Below, one piece after another: positions 45,300 through 57,159 of a stretch of 64,000 bases of DNA (positions are counted from its first letter, which is position 1; each line of letters starts with the position of its first letter). The stretch is from Cannabis sativa. Lineage: Eukaryota; Streptophyta; Magnoliopsida; Rosales; Cannabaceae. The notes under the pieces were generated by a model. That model did not search any database. It was not told the origin of the DNA and was given only the letters and a program-made list of their open reading frames with translations. The DNA is taken from contig NC_083604.1 in the NCBI RefSeq assembly GCF_029168945.1, forward strand, positions 74,912,211 through 74,976,210, read 5' to 3'. Position numbers and translations under genes: made by a program.

Positions 45300-45727
45300 G
45301 ATATATGAACACTTTTACCGGCGCATTGAATTGCGCCGGTAAAAGTGGTCATATAACCCTAAAACCAAACGCACCGTTTGGCTTACCACTTTTACCGGCG
45401 CATTAATGCCCCGGTAAAAGTAACCCCACCTACCACCAATTTCCACGCGTTTTATTTCCCCCCAAATTTTCACGAGGGCGGTTAACATTCCCACCAAAAT
45501 TTGGGAAACTTTTACCGGCGCAATTGTGTGCCGGTAAAAGCCTTACAGAATTGGACATGTGTTCGCGCCATTTGGCGATTCAGTATTCATCTTTTACCGG
45601 CGCATTTCATTGCGCCGGTAAAATGTATAGCTGAATCCAATCCCAAATTCAGCATCTCATTTATGCTGATAACTTTTGCCGGTGCAATTGGTCAACTGCG
45701 CCGGCAAAAGTTGCTTTTCTTGTAGTG
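45300..45727 (-). mobile_element. CACTA-type terminus with five subterminal stem-loops
   Basis: The segment ends TTGCTTTTCTTGTAGTG at 45727, which reversed begins CACTACAAGAAAAGCAA, the standard plant CACTA terminus. Within 420 bases lie five hairpins built on CTTTTACCGGCGCA ... TGCGCCGGTAAAAG (45311-45347, 45389-45420, 45508-45540, 45591-45623, 45671-45713). Such subterminal repeats bind the CACTA transposase in known elements. The opposite terminus and transposase were not found, so extent to the left is unknown. Confidence 0.7.
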
Positions 45728-45844
45728 TCGAGTACATGGTAGAAAGACCAAATAGATGTGGATATGGAGGGTTTCGGGTGGCAAGGGGGGTGGTGGGGAG
45801 AAAAATAGAGAGAAGAAAAAGAAGAAGCGAGATAAAGAAAAAAA

Positions 45845-45846
<2 letters not shown>

Positions 45847-45895
<49 letters not shown>
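45847..45895. repeat. (AAT)n microsatellite
   Basis: About 16 AAT units. Confidence 0.9.
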
Positions 45896-46468
45896 TTTTA
45901 TAATTTTTAATTTTTTAATTTTTTTAATTAAAATTATGAGTTGGACAAATAAAATATACTGTTAGGATAAATTAACAGATTAATTAGTTAAAATGAGGAC
46001 TATTAGAATTATCAAAATTAAGAGCTTGACTTATTTGTATCGAACAGAATTTTTGGAGGACTTATGACACAATTATATATCCCACAAATAATAATGAATG
46101 AGGTTACTTAACTATGAGTTTATGGCCTATGTACATTATTATGCTCTTGAATTTTTTAGCCCTTTAAAAATAGTCTCAGAAGTATTTAAAGTATTGTAAA
46201 TTAGTCTTATGTGATCAAGTTTTTATGATTATTTAGACAAGTGTTATATCAGTAACACGTGTATAATTATTTTAAAAAAATAATTTAAAAATTTTTTAAT
46301 TTAATTTTACATATTTTTTTAATTATTAATTAATTTTAAGTTTAATTATTTTTTTTAATTTTAAATTATACACGTGACACTGACAATGAATAGGGTGAAC
46401 ACTATTTTAGCGAGCACGTATATCATTAATTCAAGCCATAAATATCCTAAATAACCTATAACAATTTG
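45896..46468. other. AT-rich intergenic sequence
   Basis: No supported gene. Confidence 0.45.
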
Positions 46469-46785
46469 GGTGGCGTTTGGTTAGAGGTAATGAAATAGAA
46501 TGGAATAGAAATGAAACAATTTTCATTTTATTCTTTTGTTTAGTTGTATTTTAAACTATTAGAATATTATTCCAATAAGATGACATTTCTACCACTTTAA
46601 TGGAATGACTATTCAATTTTAAATTGAAAGCAAAAACAATTCCAATACAAAATTTAAAAAAAATTTAATAATTTTTTTTATCAATTTTTTTATATATTTT
46701 AAATTTTATTCTATTCCATTCCTATTTCAATTCTTATTCTCATTCTTATTTTTATATTTTCATCTCTCCAAAACAAACGCAATGT
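46469..46785. mobile_element. Tourist-like MITE, copy 2 of local family
   Basis: Left GGTGGCGTTTGGTTAGAGGTAATGAAAT and right (reversed) CATTGCGTTTGTTTTGGAGAGATGAAA. The internal sequence GGAATGGAAT/ATTCCATTCC and TAGAATATTATTCCAATA is shared with the copy at 48510-48785. Target duplication not clear here. Confidence 0.6.
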
Positions 46786-48506
46786 GATTCATGGAAAATA
46801 TGTGAAACTTCATTTGTACTAGTGCAAAATCCATTATGGCTAGCAGCTTCATGCAATGCTACGTGTGGTGCCCACACGGTCTTTAATCTTAATTATTATT
46901 TCTCTATACCCTTACTTATATAATTTGCTCTCTTTCTGCATATACATATTATAATTATTAATATTTATTTGATTTTGTTTTATTTACCTATGTGATTTAA
47001 TTTCCAGTTGTCACATACAACATTACAAATAGGAAACATCTCGCGTGGTATCCCATGATTAGTGGGACCATTCTCTTTTAATCTAAAATTGTTTAATATT
47101 GTAATATATGCTAATCTCTACCAAATTTTGGGAGAAAATATCAAATAAAAATAAACTTATATTCCTTTGATTAAGGCACTAATAATAAGTTTATATAATC
47201 AAAAGGCACCTTATTACTTAAAGTGTGTATTCAGTCCAGCCATTTTCTACTCATAAGTCCAATATTATTACTCAATATATATTATATAATATATCACTCT
47301 GATCCTTCTAACAAGTACTACTACTTAATTAATTAATTACTTTTATATTTCTGTATTCTATTAATAAATCTCTGTTAATTTCTCTGTTTATATATACTTA
47401 ATTGGTTGACCAACAGTTTTATATATTTTCTTTAATGATATATATGCTCAATGATTATAATTCCAAAAAACCTAAATGGGATATATTGGTAGCTGTGTAC
47501 TGAAAGCACATGGGAATATATATATGTTTATATTTAAAAAATATAACTCTCTCTTTCTCATGAATAATATTATTATTAATCGAAAGTTGATACCTTATGT
47601 TAGGTTGGTAGGCCTCTTAATCAAAATTTTGGGTGTTATTTGATTCGTCCACCGACTAATTACTCAATTATCTCTTTGTTTTGGGTATTTACAGAAAAGT
47701 CAAAAAACATATGTACATGAAGTTTGACTACTACAACAAGTTGTTATCCTTATAAACTGAGCCATGCATATTTATTAGCTGGAGTCAAGTAACAATGGGT
47801 CTGGTTGGTTTTTTATGTAGTGGACATAAAAATGGTGTCAATTATATATATGCATGCAAATGCAATGAATACCCAATAAAGAGAAAATAAAGTTGACCCT
47901 TTTCTTTATTTTCAAATAATAATCACGTAAAATTGGTATGGGATAAGTTTCAGGCACATGGATGACACAAGTGGTCTCTGATTTTTCACTCTTTTTTTTT
48001 TGTTTGCTTCTGTTTCTGTTTATAATTTTCTATAATATAATAAAGTGTTATCTGAACTGAAATAGTACACAGTTTTCACCATTTGCCATTTTCCCAAGCA
48101 CAAAGATAATGCAAATAAAATAATAATAATTTAATAATAAACTAATAATAGTTAATCAATTTATTTGTTCACAAGAAAATTTGTTCGGAATATAAGATTT
48201 TTATTTTGAAATTATATTTACGGTTTTACGGTTTTAGTTTATATAATTATCTATTGTTAAAGGAACTTAATATCTGCGTCTGTGGGCTTTTTTATTTAAT
48301 TGAAGTCCAGTTCAATTTAGGGTTATATTATTAGGTTCTTAACTCTATAAATACAAATTATGTTATTATTAGTGATTTAAAGAGAAAAAGACTTTCTAAA
48401 GTTAGCATTCTTCCATTTTTTTCAATTATTATTTCAAGATCAATCAGGTATGTAATTTATATTATTTCGTTACAATAGTATTCTAAATTTTATGTAATTT
48501 AATATG
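46786..48506. other. AT-rich intergenic sequence
   Basis: About 1.7 kb with no reading frame of interest and no recognised repeat. Confidence 0.5.
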
Positions 48507-48509
48507 TTA

Positions 48510-48785
48510 GGTGGCGTTTAATTAGAGGTAATGAAATGGAATGAAATGAAAATAATTTTTATTCTATTTTTTGTTTAGTTGTATATTGAAGTATTGGAAT
48601 ATTATTCCAATGGAATAATCTTTCTACTATTTTAGTAGAATAATTATTTTATTTTGAAATAGATAGAAAGACTATTTCGATACATGATAAGAAAAAATTT
48701 AATAATTTTTTTTTTATGTATTTTAAATTTTATTCTATTCCTATTTTTATTACTATGTTTTAATTTCTCCCAATCAAACATCATC
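48510..48785. mobile_element. Tourist-like MITE, copy 3, TTA duplication
   Basis: GGTGGCGTTTAATTAGAG at the left and GATGATGTTTGATTGGGAG on the reverse strand at the right, with TTA on both sides (48507-48509, 48786-48788). Same internal motifs as 46469-46785. PIF/Harbinger-type. Confidence 0.7.
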
Positions 48786-48788
48786 TTA

Positions 48789-49670
48789 GTGTTTTATGAA
48801 TTTGTAACATAGATCATACTAAATAGATATTATATATTTTTACTAGTCAGTGTAATTTGGTTTAATGATAGGTTTGTCATGTTTGTTTAATTAAGTAAGT
48901 ACACAATAATTATATTATTAGAGGTAATTGAAATGTTTCAAATTCTTTAATTTTTATAAACAATCGTGAAAATTGAATGTAATTATACAGTACAATGATA
49001 TAATATTATCGGTTTTAAATAATCAATATTATTAATTACTAACTCCTTTGCCAGGAAAATAAATTTCATATATAATTACTACTTAAAATCCAAACACACA
49101 ATCTATTTTAAAATAGAGGGTACATGGGTAAATTGTAATTAATACCCTATTAATTATATTACAGTTGCTTCCAAATAAACGAAAAGATCCAACTTTTGAA
49201 TGTGAAATGGAAAATGAGAAAAGAGAAAGTAATTAGTATGAGAAATAAGAAGAGAATGAAAGCAAGGTCCAATCACTGGCGAAATTAAGGGAATTAATGG
49301 GCATTTTTGTTTGGTGAAAAGTTTATATTTTTGTTGTGTGTGGGGTGTAGCCATTCCAGATTATTATTACCTTTATTACAAATATGAACAACAATCAATC
49401 AATGAATGAGTTAAATGCCTTTCCTTTCATTTCAAGCAAATGACAACTATTACAACGCGGTTTCATTTCATTTTCTTCTTAATAAAGTTTCGGTTTTTAA
49501 TATTAAGCTCTACTATTATTTTACACTGTATATTATGTCTACTGTATAGACTCTGGTCCCAACCAAAGTTCTACTCTTTTTCAACCACACCAAAAGAAAA
49601 AAAATAAAGTAATAAGAAAAGGAAAAAAAGAGAACACTATCTGGAGAACCTCTGTCTCTCTCTTTCCCGC
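48789..49670. other. Upstream region of the SKS gene
   Basis: AT-rich intergenic sequence without a supported gene. Confidence 0.45.
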
Positions 49671-49877
49671 GTTACCTTATTTAAGGCTCTGCCTCTGACC
49701 AATTTATCTTGAAAAGGATAGGCCTTTCACCCTCAAATCAGGTAGCTTTCCCATACTTCTTCATATAAATATATATAAAACAGAAGTTGATAGCTTATAT
49801 TGGAGTTGTACATAACAAAGTTCTTATCTTTGGTCTCTCTCTGACCTGTGTGGCAACATTTTGATTTCTTTTTTCAG
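49671..49877 (+). promoter_or_regulatory. Core promoter and possible 5' UTR intron of the SKS gene
   Basis: A TATTTAAG TATA-like box near 49679 lies about 220 bases before the ATG. A donor-like CAG|GTAGCT near 49740 and a strong acceptor TTTTTTCAG ending 49877 suggest a short 5' UTR intron. Inferred from consensus only. Confidence 0.4.
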
Positions 49878-49901
49878 GTGGAGAGAAACTTGACATTGAC
49901 A

Positions 49902-50286
49902 ATGGAGAAGAAAGTTTTGGTCCATTTAATATGTGGGCTTCTTCTTTCTGTTGTTTTGAGTAGTGTTTGTGTGGTGAAAGGAGATGACCCTTATAAGTTT
50001 TACACTTGGACTGTGACTTATGGGACTATTTCTCCACTGGGTGTTCCTCAACAGGTTGGTTGCTCACTTTTGCTCTTTTTCTACTTCAGATCTATTTTTT
50101 TTATTGTTTTATTTTCAATACCATAAATATTAAGTAAAAATATTCTGAAAATTTTGTGTCTGTTTCTTAGGTTATCCTTATCAATGGTCAATTTCCTGGT
50201 CCAAGTCTAGAACTGGTGACCAATGACAACATAATCCTCAATCTCATTAACAAGCTTGACCAACCTTTTCTATTAACCTGGTGAGT

Positions 50287-50330
<44 letters not shown>

Positions 50331-52444
50331 AATTGTCCCACATTAGATCTGCAAATGATTTTAGTCCTTTGACTGCCATTGTTTTTTGGGATTATGGATT
50401 TTTACACTCAAATGCTGCTATGGTTTGCCTCATAAGATGTTTGGTGTGTAGCTGATGATTATGCTGAAGCTTTGATGTCTAATGTAGTATTCATATTTGA
50501 TTTGTTATGGTTTTTAGGAATGGTGTTAAACAGAGGAAGAACTCATGGCAAGATGGGGTTTTTGGAACCAACTGCCCCATTCCACCAAACACAAACTTTA
50601 CCTATAAGTTTCAATCTAAAGATCAAATAGGTTCCTTCACATATTTCCCATCACTTCAATTTCACAAAGCTGCTGGAGGGTTTGGAGCTTTGAACATATA
50701 CCAAAGACCTAGGATTCCAATCCCTTATCCTTACCCAGATGGTGATTTCACTTTGCTTATTGGTGATTGGTACAAGACTAACCACAAGGTACGAATTTCA
50801 ATTGTCTACACTCATCATCACTTAAAAAAAGATTGCATTTTTAAGTTCTGTGTTCACAAACAATACGTCATTGTGTTTTAATTGATATTATATGCAGGCA
50901 TTACAAGCTACTTTGGACTCAGGAAAAACTCTTCCCTTTCCTGATGGTATCCTCATAAATGGTCAGCCTACAACTACCTTCACTGGTGATCAAGGTATAT
51001 ATTTATTTATATATATATATATATATGCATGTAATATTACAAGTTTCATTTGTTGCTCAAAAGAATTAGATAAGAAAGATGAATTAGTATTCACCATTGT
51101 TTTCCTTTGGTTCTTCTTTCAGGAAAAACATACAAGTTCAGGGTCTCAAATGTGGGATTGTCTACCTCATTCAACTTTAGAATTCAAGGACATAAGATGA
51201 AGCTAATTGAAGTTGAAGGATCGCATACTATGCAGAATGAATACGACTCTCTTGATGTACATGTTGGCCAATCAGTAGCAGTCTTAGTAACCTTAAACCA
51301 GGCTCCAAAGGATTACTACATTGTTGCTTCCACAAGGTTTACCAAGACTGTTCTTACATCCTCTTCAGTGCTGCATTACTCAAACTCGCATACCCCAGTT
51401 TCTGGACCCTTGCCTGCTGGTCCTACTTACCAAATTCACTGGTCTATGTTGCAAGCCAGAACCTATAGGTATACAGATATCAATAACACACAATCCATAT
51501 GAGTCTACACATTGCTCTCTTGTTGGGCTAGCTTATTGTTTATCATGTAATGTAATCTAATAGTTGATCTGTTTCTTGAAGGTGGAATTTGACAGCAAAT
51601 GCTGCAAGGCCAAATCCTCAGGGATCATACCATTACGGAAGAGTACCGATAACAAAGACAATTGTATTGGAAAACTCAGCTCCTTTGGTTAATGGAAAGC
51701 AAAGATTTGCAGTCAATAGGGTGTCTTATGTCAACCCTGACACCCCTCTAAAGCTTGCTGATCACTTCAACATTCCAGGAGTCTTTAGTGTTGATTCGAT
51801 CCAAATACTCCCCTCCGAGGGTCCTGCAACAGTAGCTTCATCTGTGGTGCCGCTTTCGCTACATGATTTCATTGAAGTTGTTTTCCAGAACAATGAGAAC
51901 ATTATGCAGTCTTGGCATCTTGATGGTTATGATTTCTGGGTTGTTGGGTAAGTAAGGAAGCAATCAATCAATCAATCAAATGCAAATCCCATTTGTGTTT
52001 TAGCTTCAATTCTTATAAGAATAGTTGGTATTGATCATAATTCTTTCTCTTTGACAACAAACAGTTATGGCTCTGGACAATGGACTGAAGCAAAGAGAAA
52101 CACCTACAACCTTGTGGATGCTCTTACAAGACATACTGCTCAAGTAACTTACATCAACTCTCATACTTCTCTTTTATAAAATACCATTTCTCTTTTTAAT
52201 CGAGATTTTTCTAATTGTGATATGTTTTGGTTTTGTGAAGGTGTATCCAAAGTCATGGACTTCAATATTAGTGTCACTAGACAACCAAGGCATGTGGAAT
52301 CTGAGGTCTGCAATTTGGGAAAGACAGTATTTGGGACAACAACTATATATGAGGGTTTGGAACTCAGTTCATAGTCTTGCCAATGAATATGATATTCCTT
52401 CTAATGTTCTTCTATGTGGCAAAGCTGTTGGGAGACACCCTTAA
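49902..52444 (+). CDS. SKS17: SKU5-similar multicopper-oxidase-like protein, SKS17-like
   Basis: Secreted cell-wall protein of the SKU5/SKS family (L-ascorbate oxidase homologues). Exons: 49902-50054, 50171-50280, 50518-50788, 50898-50994, 51123-51468, 51582-51947, 52065-52143, 52241-52444. They total 1626 bases, 541 residues, frame intact. Signal peptide about residues 1-26 (hydrophobic, cleaving before DDPYKF). Three cupredoxin domains are recognisable by TWTVTYGTISPLGVPQQVILINGQFPGP, NGVKQRKNSWQDGVFGTNCPI, GSHTMQNEYDSLDVHVGQS, and SWHLDGYDFWVVGYGSG. The copper-ligand histidines of true oxidases are not conserved (HLDGYDFW where an oxidase has HLHGHxF), as in the rest of the family. No hydrophobic tail, so no GPI anchor is predicted. 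Text closely matches remembered SKS17 (At5g66920), and the neighbours agree. Confidence 0.93.
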
Positions 52445-52808
52445 TTTTTTTTTTGTTACTGTTTGTTTGTTTTTAAAGTCTGTTTTTTTTTTTTTACTTA
52501 AAAGTCATAAGAGTTTGACTGTAAAGAATGAAAACAAAATATGAGAAGAAAAGTGAAAGAGTTAATATTCAATATTAGAAGATTGGTTTCTTTATTTGTA
52601 TACCTATTTTGCGTAGATAATGAAATTAATATATTATTAAAAATTATTATTTTTTGTTTTGTTTATCAGAATCAAGTTGGAACATGTCCGTTTCAAGCTA
52701 ATTGGATATTTAATAATTTTTTTTTATAAATATATTAAAAATATAAAATATAGTATTTTGAAAATATAATTAGATTTTTTTTCTTAATATACTAATATAG
52801 TAACTTAA
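52445..52808. other. 3' flank of SKS gene
   Basis: Probable 3' UTR plus AT-rich spacer up to the MULE target-site repeat. Confidence 0.5.
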
Positions 52809-52816
52809 AAAGCAAA

Positions 52817-52930
52817 GGGAAATTTCATTTTTTGCCCTTAATAATATATCTTATATCAAATTTTATACCCCTTACTAATTTATACAAAACAATTCCACTA
52901 TTTTCAAATTCTACCCAAAATACCCCTTCC
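52817..52930 (+). repeat. Left terminal inverted repeat of the MULE
   Basis: Aligns to the reverse of about 61555-61664 through GGGAAATTTCA..TTTTTG, CCCT.AATAATA, TATATCAAA.TTTATACCCCTT and AATTT.TACAAA. Identity is high for about 80 bases and declines inward. Confidence 0.85.
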
Positions 52931-53454
52931 ATTTAATTTTCCCACTCTCTCTTTCCCACTCTCTCTTTCCCTCTCTCTCTGTCTTTCCCACTCTCTCTCC
53001 GACTTTTCCTCTTCGTCCCTGCCCAAAAACAAAACAACCGAACAACGAAATCGAACCCGACGACGACGACCACGCATACGCCGAACCCAACAACCCTCTT
53101 CTTCCCACTCGATTTTTCCCTCTCTCTCTCTATCTATCTCGGTCTTGAATTCGACCCGTGCTCGTGGAAACCACCACGAACAGTCGCCAACACAGGCCGT
53201 CGCCAGTACCCGTGCTCGTCCAAACCCAACACAGGCCATCGCCACCACAACCACGGACCGTCGCCACCACCACAAAGCTCAGTCAAAGGTAAGTTTTTCT
53301 TTTTCAAAAAAAAATTAATTTTTTAATAGATTTGGATGTGAAATATTGCATGCTGTTGAAATTAGTGGAATTTTTGTATATTTTGTGCTCTTTCTTGTGG
53401 TAGGTTGTATATGTTGGATATGTTTCAATGGTGTTTGTGTGTTTTTACATCGTT

Positions 53455-54045
53455 ATCGATGAAATGTCGATAGGATATCGATAGGATATCGATATATATA
53501 GGTTTCTGTTTATAGGTTATCGATATAATGTCGACAAGATTGGAAGTGTTTGAGTCTGTGTTGTTAGTGTATGTCGATAGGATATCATTGGTATGTCGAT
53601 AGGATGTCGACCTTATTTGGAATAAAAGTGGATGTCTATAATATCGATAGGATATCTACCTTATGTCGATATCTTGTCGACTATTGTTATGTAGTTGATA
53701 TATGTTAGTGTATGTCGATAGGATATCATTGGTATGTCGACCGAATGTCGACCTTATTTGGAATAAAAGTGGAGGTCTATAATATCGATAGGATATCTAC
53801 CTTATGTCGATATCTTGTCGACTATTGTTATGTAGTTGACATATGTTTGATAATGTCGACAACATGTCGACAGGATGTCGACAGATTGTCGATATGTTGT
53901 CCACAATGTTATTTTATACTGTTTCTGTGATAATGTCGACAACATGTCGACAGTATGTCGACTGTTTGTCGACCAAATTTTTGTGTGCTTACTGTTAGAT
54001 AATGTCGACTGAATATCGACATGATGTCGATGTTATGTCGACCAT
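53455..54045. repeat. Left subterminal TGTCGA(T/C)A repeat block
   Basis: Dozens of ATGTCGACA, ATATCGATA and similar half-palindromic units in about 590 bases. A 141-bp segment starting TGTTAGTGTATGTCGATAGG is duplicated in tandem (53562 and 53703). The block lies inside the probable 5' UTR intron of the protease gene (donor near 53290, acceptor ending 54094). Confidence 0.85.
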
Positions 54046-54094
54046 TTTTTTAATTTTTCTGGCAGTTATATTGATTTGTTTTTTGTTTTTTCAG

Positions 54095-56890
54095 ATGGCT
54101 CCCAGACTCATTATTCCAGCACCCGAGCATTTCACTGGCCGCGTCACATATAGGGGCACTAGAATTTTTGCAAAAATTAAAGCTCGGTTTGAGGAGTTCA
54201 ACCTTAACAACACGGCGAAGGAAAGCCGTTTCGGGAGCTTCTGGAATGCCGTACCACTGACATTCTCCTCGGTGTTATTTCACCAGCTGATGCTCCACAA
54301 AATGAAAGTGGATGCTCAGGAGGAGTTGAGGATGAGGTTTTATGTTGGTCGGAAGGAGGTCCGATTCGGGGTGGTGGAGTTTGCACTCATTACGGGTTTG
54401 GACTTCTCCTCGGGGCCAACAGAAGAGGAGAAGGCTGCGCAGGTCGCGCGCTCGGGGTCAGACCGATTGATCAACAAATATTTCAACCGGTCTGATAGTG
54501 TGAAGACAGAAGCACTCCAACTTCGCTCACAACCGCCGTAACCCGGAAGACTTGTACAAGCTCGGCTTGTGCTTGTTTGTGGAGTCAGTGCTTCTGGGCC
54601 GCGAGGCCAACGCGCTGATCACGCCTCACATACTTAGATATGTGGAAGACCTCGAGTTCTTCTTCCGGATTCCTTGGGGGAAGCACTCATTCGCCAGACT
54701 CATGCACTCGCTTCAGAAAGACATGTTGAAACAGAAGGCCAACTACGAGAAGAAGCTGAGTTCGGATGTTCAGCACGAGTGCAAATACACAGCATATGGC
54801 TTCGCACATGCAGTCCAATATTGGGCGTACGAGGCCATTTTGGAGGTTGGCAAGAGGTATGGCACGAACCACGGGATTCGGTTCCCCAGGATGCTTAGCT
54901 GGACGAGCAAAGGCGATATTGGGAAGAAAGACGTCAGCGCATTATTTTCTAGACGGGTATGATTTTCACTTATGTTCTGAATAATTATTTAACATAAATG
55001 CTTGTAATAAATGCTAAATGGTTTTATTTTGATATTTGTTAAACCATAAACAGAATCTGGAAGTGGTGAAGGGGCTCCTTCCACGGACAGAGGAGGAGGC
55101 ATTTGTGAGGACAATTTCTTACGATGGTGTGGAGAACCTGGTTGATGATGTTGTGGATGACACAGAGGCTGAGGCAGGTAGTCAGGTACCGTAGACTCGT
55201 GTCCCGTACACTCGGAAAGAGACACTCAGGTACCAATTTCTGGAACTTTTTTTTCTGTCTTTATTTTTTATTATTTTTTTTATATAGTGGAGGGTATATC
55301 GTATGCTTACCGTATTTTTTTGATATATATTTTTTCAGCCATCGGGTTCGAACCTCAGCCCAGTGCACCATCTGCATCAGGCGTTCGGGGTGCCGAGTAC
55401 ACTGATTTAGTGGCTCGGTTGGATAGGATCGAGGGTGACACTCAGGGTCTGTATGCTGCTCATGTCGAGCTGAAGAAGGCATACGAGACCAGCCATGTAG
55501 AGCTGAAGGGTGGTCAGAACGTAATTATGGAGCAGCTCAGACACATATTGGCCATGTTGAATCGTCCGCCAACGATGCCTTCAAGACCGGAGGCCCCAGC
55601 AGATCCATCTACCCCACCACCACCGCTTCACCCCCAGAAGAGGATGAGGTCTTCCCCGACGATTACGATCCTTATGAGGGAGCTCCGCCGACTCCGATCG
55701 AGGCACAACCTCTTATCCATGTACATGACACCGAGTCGCAGGGTGAGATTCTGTCCATGCAGGCACAACCCGCAAGTGGTTAAGAGCTCGGAAGAGGAAG
55801 AGAAAGCCTCCTGTATGGTTCGGTGACTATACGGAGATGAAGAGGAGACATAGGCCATCTTCGACTTTTGATCCCCTGGAGCCACCGGATGAGAAATTGT
55901 TAACCACTTTCCGAAAGTGGTGTGTTGGACTCATTCCGAACCACCGACTTCGGGATTTGAGAAGTGGTGATTACGGTCCAGGATTCTTTTGGATAATGCT
56001 CACACCAAAGGAATGGCTTACAGATGACGTAAGTAAAGTATTTTATAATATTACTTCACTTTACAACTTTATGTGCAATTAATATATTTTTTTGTGTAAG
56101 TGACATTTCCGTTTATATGCAGCATATAGATGCAGCAATGCATATGCTGAGGAGGCGACGCACCGACTATCCACTGACATTTCCTCAGAAGGGTATCATT
56201 CTCTCCACATTCGTGACCGCCATGATCAGCAGTGCATGGACGAGCCACAAGGGTCCGAGGAAAAACTTTAAATGGGAGGAATATATCCTGGACTACTGCA
56301 CAGGGTTTCATAAGGTATTGTTTTAGTAAGATTTTAAATGTTAATTGTTTGGGAATATTATTATGGTTTGTTAATTGTTTCGTTGTTCTCTGTAATTACA
56401 GTCCCAAGTCTTTGAGAGATGGAGGGGTAACGAGTTTATTTACTTCGTTCTGCACCTTCCCACGGCAAGACACTGGGTCACAGTTGAAGTCGACATAGAG
56501 CTGTGGAAAATTAATGTCTACGACTGTGATTCCAGCGTCTGTCATTGGACCGCCATGGAACCCATCATGAAGGTTTGGGCGTAACCGTCGCCCTCGCTAA
56601 TCCTTGCAACCGGGAATTTCCACATAACAACCAGATCATGGCAGTAGCTAACGGTGACATCACGGTGCTTCCAAAAATGCACGCGACTCGAGCCACTCAC
56701 GACTTAGTTCCTAAGTCACAACTGTACATAGCGATAAAAAAGTACTATAGTATTAAAATATGTTTTACGTTAGATCGACTTTACATTTTATTTTGCATTT
56801 AGTGGTGATTGTGGCGTGTATTGCATTGAGTATGTGGAGCATCTCATGATGCGGCGTGGATTGACCGATGTGACGCTGCACGGATAGCCA
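54095..56890 (+). pseudogene. DUF1985 / Ulp1-like C48 cysteine protease gene of the MULE, frameshifted
   Basis: Starts MAPRLIIPAPEHFTGRVTYRG after an acceptor. The DUF1985-like part (RFGSFWNAVPLTFSSVLFHQLMLHKM, RFYVGRKEVRFGVVEFALITGLDFSSGP, then NPEDLYKLGLCLFVESVLLGREANALI) is split by a frameshift near 54520. Later exons follow at about 55054-55186, 55340-56028, 56123-56313, 56401-56578 and 56801-56890, with further frame changes near 55625 and 56578. The protease core keeps WLTDDHIDAAMHMLRRR, KWEEYILDYCTG, His in RHWVTVEVD, Asp in NVYDCD and Cys in SGDCGVYCIEYVEHL (Cys codon 56810-56812). All three catalytic residues of a SUMO-type protease survive although the frame does not. Confidence 0.82.
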
Positions 56891-57159
56891 TGTTTCGTCA
56901 ACGGTGGTGTGTCGATTTATTTTACCAAAATGTCGGCTGATTATATGTGTAATTATTGGGACATTGTATATTTTGTGTAATTAACATTACAGTTATGTAT
57001 ATATAGATTTTCTTTTCGTTCAAATTTTGATAATTATTCGTGGTTTCAAATATAAAATATCAACATTATTCAACAAAAATAACTATTAAACCTAAAAATA
57101 ATTAAAATATTTGAAAAATATTCAACCTCAACAAAAATAACTATGACAAAATATGCATC

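Noticed and set aside
55320..55350. tRNA-like GGGTTCGAACC sequence
   Set aside because: It is part of the protease-gene coding exon; no cloverleaf can be built around it.
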